Made by a program: the position numbers and the translations under genes
Notes under the pieces: generated by a model
The model's database searches: none
What the model was told of the DNA's origin: nothing
What the model saw: only the letters and a program-made list of their open reading frames with translations
Source of the DNA: Chloroflexota bacterium
GTDB lineage: Bacteria; Chloroflexota; Anaerolineae; UBA7937; JACPPX01
Direction of reading: 5' to 3'
NCBI GenBank assembly: GCA_016190785.1
Contig: JACPPX010000116.1
Span: forward strand, 1-21,362
DNA: 21,362 nt
Part shown: piece after piece, positions 1 through 7,235 of the stretch
Numbering within the stretch: the first letter of the stretch is position 1
Layout of the letters: each line of letters begins with the position of its first letter

Positions 1-433
1 TGGGTTCGGGACTTGCCGCAGATAAGAAGCCCCATAAGGATATACTGAGGAGAGTGAAAGCCGCGGCAAGCCGGGGGGCGATTTGCGGAGATATATCTCT
101 GCACAGGAGAAAAGTGAGTCCGACACCCAGAGCGCCTATGACCAGGAAAGCCCATCGCACCGAAATGATATCTGGAATAGCGAAGGGATCCCCCAGCAAA
201 ATGGCTAAGCCGCTTATCATGGCGGTGAGGGGAGTTTTGGGGAAAATCACCGCCAGGTAAGGGGGATGACCGCGGAGCATTTCCTGTCCGATGTAAACCT
301 GCATGCCCGGGTCCAGCCCCACCGGCTGCCATTCTGGGCCAAATTGCCAGAATACGAGAAAAGATAAGAGGAAAAAAGCAAAAAATAATACCCCCTCAAT
401 TTTTTCGATGGCTTTTGCCCAACTGTTTCCCAT
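1..433 (-). CDS. GT-C (GT39-like) membrane glycosyltransferase, paralog 4 of the tandem array, 3' part missing
   Basis: The first 144 codons of a fourth paralog are visible, reading from ATG at 433 and leaving the window at base 1. A hydrophobic helix (about residues 15-34, ending FWQFGPEW) is followed by the first extracytoplasmic loop with D-PGMQVYIGQEMLRG and then FPKTPLT. The latter sits where ArnT/PMT-type enzymes have KPPL. Two or three more membrane segments follow, and the fragment ends at SAASPEP, matching SSAAGPEP in the next paralog. By family, such enzymes transfer a sugar from a polyprenyl-phosphate donor on the outer membrane face; donor and acceptor are unknown. The gene follows its upstream neighbour after 48 nt and has no clear Shine-Dalgarno sequence, so it is probably the distal gene of the operon. 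Whether it carries the C-terminal modules cannot be seen. It could also be a pseudogene beyond the window edge. Confidence 0.8.
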   Translation of the reverse strand, partial: MGNSWAKAIEKIEGVLFFAFFLLSFLVFWQFGPEWQPVGLDPGMQVYIGQEMLRGHPPYLAVIFPKTPLTAMISGLAILLGDPFAIPDIISVRWAFLVIGALGVGLTFLLCRDISPQIAPRLAAAFTLLSISLWGFLSAASPEP

Positions 434-481
434 TTTTACGATTAGAATGTGCCGGGATTAATCACTTGGTTGTCACCTTCG

Positions 482-2467
482 CTATTCGACCACAATGCCT
501 TCCATAACTATCTCCCTATTTGGGATAGGCTTTCCATCCTCCCCGACAACCGGCAACCGCTCCCCAGTTGGAAATTGGTACATCCCCACTCGGAAGTAAT
601 ATTCTCCGGGGGGGAGATCAGGAGGCAGACTGATGATGTGCACATCCCTGACGATTTCCCAAGGTATCCATTGGCTAGTGGGGTAGGGAGATTCGGTGGT
701 CTGATCATCCCCCTGAGCCAAAATCTGGGTGGGTTGGCCATCATCCTGAGCCCACAACTGACCCCGACTGTCTATTAAGTGTATGAAGATATGATAGTCA
801 TCAGCGGTGGGTTCCAGGCTTTGCCAAAAAAGAACCAACTTTAAATCTTGCCCGGGGAGGTATGGGGTAGGCATGCGGTAGCCAATTATCCTAATGGTAT
901 CTCCGAGGTTGAAGGAGAGTGGCTTTCCCAGCGCGGAGACGAGGAAGCTAGAGCGTCGCAGGGAGATACCGGCCTCTCGGGCAAATTGGAGAAAGGGTTG
1001 TACCCATGAGCGGTTCCAGTTGCGACGATCTACGATCATCAATCTTGGTGGGCTTTCCTCGATCTCTTGGAGGATTTTCTCTAAACCTCCCGGCTCACTT
1101 CGCGCCAAGTTGTAATGCTTTGGTCCGAGATGGATTAGGGGAGTCTGGTTCTGCCTTTCGCTTAGCACCAGCAAGCTGAGATCCCCCAACGCCTGAACCT
1201 TACCTTCCGTTCCTAGCATAGCCTGGAGTTGCTCCGCCTCCACCATTTGTTCCTGTAGGCTGAGGAGGAGCTTCTCCTCAGCAGGGAGGATAGAACCTTT
1301 GAAAGCATTGGCGGTCAGCAAAATCATAATCGCCCCTATTGTGGCCGTGGATAACACCCCACCCCTCGCCTTGGACAGCCCTCTAGCCGGCAATTGGCTC
1401 AAGACCCGTATCACCATGAGCACGATCCATCCCGATCCCATGCTCAGATAGGGCAGAACCGGGATGAGGTCCGGGGCGGCCTGGAGGTCTAAAAAGGAGA
1501 AAAGAAGCCAACCATATCCGGAGAGGAGCAGAGGCCAAGGGTTAACATTATCCTTCCCATTTCGTTGCCGAGAGAAGACCGTTTCCAGGGTAATGCCCAG
1601 CCAGCCCATAACGCCCAGGACTACCAACCCCAGCTCTTCTTCAAGAATCCTTGTGCCTCCCTGGAGGAGACGCAGAATGGTCCGCTCTAGACTCCAGCCT
1701 CCGGACAAAAGATTTTGGCGCTGCGCCAGGAAAAATAACTGAGAGACAATCGTCTGCCGCAGAGCGGGTAAGAGAGCATCGCTTGATAGGAGGTAAACCC
1801 CCAGCAAGGCGATGGGAAGCATTGATCCCAAAACCGACTGCAGAAATGATTTTACCCTTTCCGGGGTTCTGGTGCTCAAAGGCACAACCCAGGACAGGGT
1901 AAGAAAAATTGCTCCGGGTTGCCAAGTGAGGAAGGAGAGGCCAGAAAAAAATCCAGCAATGAGCCATCTCTTCTCCGCCAAAAACCAGAGAGAGATGAGA
2001 CCAGAGAACATGGTCAAAATTTTGGGCTCGGGTCCGGCAGCGGAAGATGTAGCCCATAGACCAAAACCCATGAGGGTGAGGGCTGACGCCAAACGCGCCC
2101 AAATATTAGGGGTGATGGCTTTAGTTACCAAGAAGAGGAAGGCGACCCCTAAGCAGCCAAGGATGAGGAACAGGATGCGAACCGAGATAAGGTCTATCAG
2201 TCCAAATGTATTCCCAATGAGGATGGAAGCTGAGCCCAGAATGGCGGTCAGGGGGGTTTTTGGGAAAAATACGGAGCGGTAGGGGGGCTGGCCGCGTAGT
2301 ATTTCTTGGGCGATATAGACTTGCATACTGCGATCGGGGGTGAGGGGCAGACGATCGATGCCCAGTTGCCAGAAAATAAGACCAGAAATGAGGAAGAGGG
2401 CCCCGAAAAGGAGGTACTCTTTTCTTTCCCCGACCCATTGCTTGGTGCTGGCCAGCTTCTCTCGCAT
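482..2467 (-). CDS. GT-C (GT39-like) membrane glycosyltransferase, paralog 3, single C-terminal beta module
   Basis: The 661-residue protein has about 10-12 membrane helices in residues 15-400. The first loop reads PDRSMQVYIAQEILRG, followed by FPKTPLT, the KPPL-equivalent. A membrane-proximal soluble block (residues 422-453, including TPLIHLGPKHYN) is nearly invariant among three paralogs. One C-terminal beta-rich module (about 514-661) carries FWQS, DYHIFIHLID and YPTSQW. The neighbouring paralogs have two such modules, so one has been lost here or gained there. Residues 573-590 contain a small internal duplication (AQDDGQPT then AQGDDQTT). The ATG lies 6 nt after the previous stop with only a weak AGAAG-type ribosome site, which suggests coupling. 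The family role is sugar transfer from a polyprenyl-phosphate carrier outside the cytoplasmic membrane. The substrate is unknown, and the first-loop acidic motif is not the classical DE pair. Confidence 0.85.
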   Translation of the reverse strand: MREKLASTKQWVGERKEYLLFGALFLISGLIFWQLGIDRLPLTPDRSMQVYIAQEILRGQPPYRSVFFPKTPLTAILGSASILIGNTFGLIDLISVRILFLILGCLGVAFLFLVTKAITPNIWARLASALTLMGFGLWATSSAAGPEPKILTMFSGLISLWFLAEKRWLIAGFFSGLSFLTWQPGAIFLTLSWVVPLSTRTPERVKSFLQSVLGSMLPIALLGVYLLSSDALLPALRQTIVSQLFFLAQRQNLLSGGWSLERTILRLLQGGTRILEEELGLVVLGVMGWLGITLETVFSRQRNGKDNVNPWPLLLSGYGWLLFSFLDLQAAPDLIPVLPYLSMGSGWIVLMVIRVLSQLPARGLSKARGGVLSTATIGAIMILLTANAFKGSILPAEEKLLLSLQEQMVEAEQLQAMLGTEGKVQALGDLSLLVLSERQNQTPLIHLGPKHYNLARSEPGGLEKILQEIEESPPRLMIVDRRNWNRSWVQPFLQFAREAGISLRRSSFLVSALGKPLSFNLGDTIRIIGYRMPTPYLPGQDLKLVLFWQSLEPTADDYHIFIHLIDSRGQLWAQDDGQPTQILAQGDDQTTESPYPTSQWIPWEIVRDVHIISLPPDLPPGEYYFRVGMYQFPTGERLPVVGEDGKPIPNREIVMEGIVVE

Positions 2468-2473
2468 CTTCTT

Positions 2474-4834
2474 CTAGCCGCTGCAGACACCCTGGAGCAT
2501 TATCTCATCATTTGCCTGTCTCCCCCCATTTTCATCGAAGACGGGGAGTCGTTCCAGAGTATCCAGGCGGTACATACCCACCCGGAATTGATACTCGTCT
2601 GGTGAGAAGCTTCGGGGCACGGGGAGGGGGTGGGTATCCGGGACGATTTCTTCCGGCAACCACAGGCTAGTGGGATAATACCCCTGGCGCGGTGCCGAGT
2701 CCCCCTGGGCGATTATGTTTCCCTGAGAATCAATTAGATGTACGAAAACTTGATAATCACCGGTCGTCGCAGCAATGCTCTGCCAGTAAAGGGCCAATTC
2801 CACGGATTCTCCGGATGCAGGAGTGGTGCAATCATATCCCGCCAACCGGAAATAATCACCGACTTGGAAATCAAGTTTGTTGGGAACTGCCAGGGGGGGA
2901 GTGGAAATAGGGATAACTCTAAACGGCGGAAAAGTGATGCTTGAGCCCAATTCATCGCCCTCGATGCTTAGAATGGGCAGTGGCTCATCCACCCCCTCAG
3001 GGTAAAAGGCCAGTTGCAATTGAGCTGCGGCAGGCGCGGGGAACCAGGATGGAATTGGTACAGTTCCGATTTGTTTTACCACTGCTCCTATTTCCCATAA
3101 AGGCGATTGTCCCTCACCCGGAAAATGATCAAAAATGTGTTGTCCATGGACTTCCCCGGTCGGGGCGAGCAGTTTTATCTTTAGTCGATAATCCTCCCGT
3201 GCTAGAGCGGTGGCAGAGAGGTAGAGAGTTAATGGCATTTCCGAGCCGGGATGAAGATTAGATGGATTGACTCCATATCCCAGTAGTTGTATCTCCTCTC
3301 CAAAATTGGCGCGGTAAGGATAGGGGATCTCGCCCACTGCCAACTTGAAGAAAGGCTCCGCCCAGGCATAATCCCAAACCCGCTGTAGGATCATCACTTC
3401 CGGTTTCTCAGAAGCAATTCGATCTAAGATGGCCTCCAACCCGCCAGGCTCATTCAAGAGCAGATTGTAATGTTTGGGGCCGAGGTGGATGAGAGGGGTG
3501 AGGTTCTGTCGCTCACTAAGCACCAGTAAACTGAGATCGCCTATGGCCTGCACCTGCCCGTTGCTTCCGAGATAAGAATCGAGGAGAGATGCTTTTACCG
3601 TTTGATCCTGCAAAGTAACCGGGTACAGGCTTTTATCCAGAGGGATATCTTGCAAGCCGTAAGCGAGAATCACGATGTTAGCCAGGATAGGAAGGTATCT
3701 GTTGGCAATATCGGAATTTGTCTGGCTTAAGGACAATTTGCGTATAAAAGAAATTGTTTGCCGCACAAGCCAACCGACCCCTACGGCCAAGTAGGGGAGC
3801 AGGGGAACCAAATCCACCAGCCCATCAATATCTCGCAGTGAGAAGATGAGCCAGAATAGGCCAGAGACGATGAGCAGCCAAGGATTGGAACTGGACACGG
3901 GTCGGCGCAGAGAGGAAAGGGCCTGAAATGTCAAACCTAACCAGCCGATAAGCCCCAAAATTGCTAACCAGGATTCCCCCCCCCAGCCTCGCGGCCGCAG
4001 GGCAAGAAAATCACCGGATATTTCCAGAAATCGCCCCACCCCACTTCCTGCAGTCCATCCCCCTCCACCTTCGGCCAAGTAGGCGAACTGGCTCAGAATC
4101 GTTTGACGGAAGGCGGGAAGGAGTGCTCCGCTTGCCAAAAGATAAAGGCTGATAAGGGCCAGGGGCAAAATTAGTCCGATGATGGCGGAGAGCAAGGCTT
4201 GTCGCCTCTCTCCCCGAATGCTGCCAAAAGGCATGGCCAAGGCCAATATTTGATATATGGCTGCCGGCTGCCAAGTGAGGAAAGCGAGGCTGGCGGTCAG
4301 TCCCGCCCAAAACCACCGCTTCCCGGCCAAGGCCCAGATGGTGATGAGTCCCAGAAGCGTGACTAGGATTTTTGGCTCGGCGCCGGTCGCGGCGTGGATC
4401 CCCCAAAGACCAAAGCCCAGAAGGGTGAAAGCGGATGCCAGGCGCGGCCAAAAATCGGGAGAGATAATCTTTGCCACCAGAAAGGTGAAAACCACACCCA
4501 GTGAGCCGAGGACGAGGAACAGGATGCGCACAGATATGATGTCGGGCAGGTTCAGGCCATCGCCGAGGAAGATGGCCAAAGCGGAAAGGAGGGGAGTGAG
4601 GGGAGTTTTGGGGAAAATTACCGATAAATAAGGGGTATGGCCACGGGTGATCTCCTGGGCGATGTAGGTCTGCATGCTCTTATCCGGGGTGATATGCTGC
4701 CAATCTATGCCGAATTGCCAGAAGGTGAATAATGAACCGAGGAAAAGGAGAAAGAGGAAAAGGGCCTCTTTTCTGTGGAGAGTGATGTAGGGGAGGGGTA
4801 TTGTCTTTTTGGTTAAGGGCAGGTTTTCACTCAA
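2474..4834 (-). CDS. GT-C (GT39-like) membrane glycosyltransferase, paralog 2, two C-terminal beta modules
   Basis: The 786-residue protein has the same plan as its neighbours. The first helix ends FWQFGIDW, and the loop reads PDKSMQTYIAQEITRG with FPKTPLT. Multiple helices run to about residue 410, followed by the conserved soluble block (426-457). Two beta-rich modules follow: residues 502-651 (NFGEEIQLLGYG) and 652-786 (FQVGDYFRLAGYD, LYWQS, DYQVFVHLID, YPTSLW). The start is TTG at 4834, overlapping the upstream stop by 8 nt. GAGGGG at 4842-4847 lies 7 nt upstream of it, and no better in-frame start exists before the first helix. The first module is more diverged than in paralog 1, lacking for example the YPTS segment. 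Predicted role: outer-face sugar transfer in surface glycan or glycoprotein assembly. Donor and acceptor cannot be read from the sequence. Confidence 0.85.
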   Translation of the reverse strand: MSENLPLTKKTIPLPYITLHRKEALFLFLLFLGSLFTFWQFGIDWQHITPDKSMQTYIAQEITRGHTPYLSVIFPKTPLTPLLSALAIFLGDGLNLPDIISVRILFLVLGSLGVVFTFLVAKIISPDFWPRLASAFTLLGFGLWGIHAATGAEPKILVTLLGLITIWALAGKRWFWAGLTASLAFLTWQPAAIYQILALAMPFGSIRGERRQALLSAIIGLILPLALISLYLLASGALLPAFRQTILSQFAYLAEGGGGWTAGSGVGRFLEISGDFLALRPRGWGGESWLAILGLIGWLGLTFQALSSLRRPVSSSNPWLLIVSGLFWLIFSLRDIDGLVDLVPLLPYLAVGVGWLVRQTISFIRKLSLSQTNSDIANRYLPILANIVILAYGLQDIPLDKSLYPVTLQDQTVKASLLDSYLGSNGQVQAIGDLSLLVLSERQNLTPLIHLGPKHYNLLLNEPGGLEAILDRIASEKPEVMILQRVWDYAWAEPFFKLAVGEIPYPYRANFGEEIQLLGYGVNPSNLHPGSEMPLTLYLSATALAREDYRLKIKLLAPTGEVHGQHIFDHFPGEGQSPLWEIGAVVKQIGTVPIPSWFPAPAAAQLQLAFYPEGVDEPLPILSIEGDELGSSITFPPFRVIPISTPPLAVPNKLDFQVGDYFRLAGYDCTTPASGESVELALYWQSIAATTGDYQVFVHLIDSQGNIIAQGDSAPRQGYYPTSLWLPEEIVPDTHPLPVPRSFSPDEYQFRVGMYRLDTLERLPVFDENGGRQANDEIMLQGVCSG

Positions 4835-7235
4835 TGTACAACCCCTCGATCACTATTTCATTGTTGGCCAGAGGCTGGCCGTCCTCCCCCCAGGCGGGCA
4901 GCCGCTCCCCGGTTTCTAGAAGGTACATTCCCAAGCGGAGACGGTATTTACCTGGGGTGAGAGGAGAGGGAAGGGGAATGAGGTGAGTATCCTCAATAAT
5001 TTCTCCGAGGAGCCAAAGGGTGGTGGGGTAAAAGCCGTTGTGGGGAGAAGAATCACCCTGGGCGAGAATATTGCCCTGGGGATCGAGGAGATGGAGGAAG
5101 ATCTGGTAATCCCTATCTGCGGGCTTCAGGCTTTGCCAGAAGAGGGAGACTTTTAAGTCCTGACCCGGTGCTAGTGGGGAGATGCTGACCCCCACCAGAC
5201 GGAAATAATCTCCTAGGGTAAAGGAGACAGGGTTTTCAACCGTCACCGGATTGGGGTTATTTACTCGGAATCGGCCAAAAATAGCACTCTCCCCTAGCAC
5301 CTCCCCCTGGGAGCCGAGTACCAGGAGAGGGCCTCCCTGCCAAGGAGGGTAGAGAAAGAAAGCCAATTTTATCTGGCCGTAAGCCGGAGCCGGAAAGTCG
5401 GTAGGGATCGGCAGCTCATAGGTTTCCAGCACCACCTCCCCTGGTGCCCAAAGAGAGGTGGGGTAGGGGTTTCCTAACGGGAAAATATTCAACTTACTAT
5501 GGGCCTCATACTCCGGCCCCAAGAGTTGGATGGCTATGGTATAGTTCTCCTGGATCTGGGAGGTCGCTGTAAAATACAGGGTAATCTCCATCGATCCTCC
5601 CGGTCGGGCCGCCGCGGCCGGAAAATCATATCCCAGGAGTTGGATCTGATCGGCAAAGTTTACCTCCTGGGGGTAAGGTACCTCCCCTAACTCTAACTCT
5701 TCCCGGGCAATAACCGGTGGGGGATCGTAGGCCGGGCGGAGGACACCCTGTTCCTTGGCCCGCTGGAGAAAAGGCTGGACCCAGGGATATTGCCAATTGC
5801 TGGGGTGAATGAGGATCACCTCTGGGCTGCTTTCTTCTATGACTTTCAAAATATTATCAACCCCGCCCGGTTCCTGCAGCAGGAGGTTGTAGTGTTTGGG
5901 GCCCAGATGGATCAAGGGCGTCAAGTTCGTTCTTCGGGAGAGAACGAGAAGGCTTGGATCTCCTATGGCCTGTATTTGCCCCTCGGCTCCCAGGAATTGG
6001 TCCAGTTGTCTGGCCTGCGCCAGCTGGTCTTGGAGTGTAAAACTACCAGGACCTTCGTTTATGGAACCGAGGTCTTGGAGGCCATTGCCCAGGATGCCCA
6101 ATAAAACCGCTAGGGTGGCTAGGTTGGAAATAGGGTTAGAGGCCACGAGCCGCCGCAGGAGGGAAAGGGCCCGCTCTAGAACCCAGCCCAAACCAAAAGC
6201 CAAATAGGGTAATAGAGGAACCAAATCGGGATATCCATCTAGTTCCCGCAGAGAAAAAAGAAGCCAGCCATATCCGGCGAGGAGGAGAGGCCAAGGGTAG
6301 GCATCCTGGGCGGCGACCGCGCTCTGCCGCTGGAGAATCGCTCTAAGGGTAAAGCCTATCCAGCCGGCCACCCCCAGAATTACGAACCAGAATTCGCCAG
6401 GACCCAAACCAGTAGAGAAGATCCAGAGCAGGCGGAGTCTACCCATTTCCAGACTCCAACTTCCTCTGGGCAGTTTGCCACCCCCCTGGACCAAATAGAT
6501 AAATTGCGACCATATTGTCTGACGCAGAGCGGGGAGGAGCGCATTCTCCGCGGCGAGATAAATCCCCACCAAGGTCAAGGGGATCAGGCCCCCAGCCAAG
6601 GCGCGGCGGAAGGATCGGCCTCCTGCTTTCCAGGCAGTGGTCACCAAAGCCACTATTAGGAATATGCCAGCAGGTTGCCAGGCTAAAAAAGACAGGCTGG
6701 CGGCCAGTCCGGCAAGGAGCCAGCGGCTATCGGCCAGGGCCCAGAGAGAAATTAGGCCGAAGGTAGTCAGGATGATTTTTGGCCCCGCCCCAGTAGCAGA
6801 GTCCACTCCCCATATGCTGAAGCCCATAAGAGTTAGAGCCGCGGCTAACCGAACCCAGAGGTCTTTAGAGATGTATCTGGCAGCCAGAAAGGTGAAAGCG
6901 ACACCCAGAGCCCCGAACATCAGGAGGGTGGCCCGGGCGGCAAGTACATCCATGATCTCAACCTTTCTGGCAACTAACATTGCTATGGCATAAACGATTC
7001 CGGTAAGGGGGGTTTTGGGGAAGATTACCGTCAAGTAAGGGGGATTGCCCTGTGCTATCTGTTGGCCTACGTAGAGCTGCATGCTCCGATCGGCACCTAT
7101 AGGTTGCCGGTCAATTCCGAATTGCCAGAAGATAGCTGAGGATAAAAGCAGAAGAGCCAGAAAAATAAGAGGCTCTTTTTTGCTTGCTAGCCAGTGGAGA
7201 AGATGATTCCACCTATTGGGAGAGGGAGAGATCAT
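4827..7235 (-). CDS. GT-C (GT39-like) membrane glycosyltransferase, paralog 1, two C-terminal beta modules
   Basis: The protein is 802 residues from ATG at 7235, which forms an ATGA overlap with the upstream phosphodiesterase stop. The open frame extends 61 codons further upstream, but that stretch lies inside the neighbouring gene and is low-complexity out-of-frame sequence, so it is excluded. AGGA about 10 nt upstream can serve as ribosome site. Helix 1 ends FWQFGIDRQ, the loop reads ADRSMQLYVGQQIAQG, then FPKTPLT. About ten further helices precede the conserved soluble block (419-450). Module 1 is about 518-667 (VNFADQIQLLGYD, RPGG, DFPAPAYGQIKLAF) and module 2 about 668-802 (LGDYFRLVG, LFWQS, DYQIFLHLLD, YPTTLW). 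Module 1 is strikingly close to that of the plus-strand gene at 11450. The predicted role is polyprenyl-phosphate-dependent sugar transfer outside the membrane; the substrate is unknown. Confidence 0.88.
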   Translation of the reverse strand: MISPSPNRWNHLLHWLASKKEPLIFLALLLLSSAIFWQFGIDRQPIGADRSMQLYVGQQIAQGNPPYLTVIFPKTPLTGIVYAIAMLVARKVEIMDVLAARATLLMFGALGVAFTFLAARYISKDLWVRLAAALTLMGFSIWGVDSATGAGPKIILTTFGLISLWALADSRWLLAGLAASLSFLAWQPAGIFLIVALVTTAWKAGGRSFRRALAGGLIPLTLVGIYLAAENALLPALRQTIWSQFIYLVQGGGKLPRGSWSLEMGRLRLLWIFSTGLGPGEFWFVILGVAGWIGFTLRAILQRQSAVAAQDAYPWPLLLAGYGWLLFSLRELDGYPDLVPLLPYLAFGLGWVLERALSLLRRLVASNPISNLATLAVLLGILGNGLQDLGSINEGPGSFTLQDQLAQARQLDQFLGAEGQIQAIGDPSLLVLSRRTNLTPLIHLGPKHYNLLLQEPGGVDNILKVIEESSPEVILIHPSNWQYPWVQPFLQRAKEQGVLRPAYDPPPVIAREELELGEVPYPQEVNFADQIQLLGYDFPAAAARPGGSMEITLYFTATSQIQENYTIAIQLLGPEYEAHSKLNIFPLGNPYPTSLWAPGEVVLETYELPIPTDFPAPAYGQIKLAFFLYPPWQGGPLLVLGSQGEVLGESAIFGRFRVNNPNPVTVENPVSFTLGDYFRLVGVSISPLAPGQDLKVSLFWQSLKPADRDYQIFLHLLDPQGNILAQGDSSPHNGFYPTTLWLLGEIIEDTHLIPLPSPLTPGKYRLRLGMYLLETGERLPAWGEDGQPLANNEIVIEGLYIE
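4842..4847 (-). promoter_or_regulatory. Ribosome binding site supporting a TTG start for paralog 2
   Basis: The minus strand reads GAGGGG here, followed by seven bases and then TTG at 4834-4832. This lies inside the last codons of the upstream gene, whose TGA is at 4829-4827. The site supports a TTG start and an 8-nt gene overlap with coupled translation. Confidence 0.5.

Noticed and set aside
1641..2282. Overlapping open frames of 150 or more codons inside the GT-C genes on other frames and strands
   Set aside because: They sit inside long genes with clear domain structure; their translations are rich in Arg, Pro and Ser and show no motifs.
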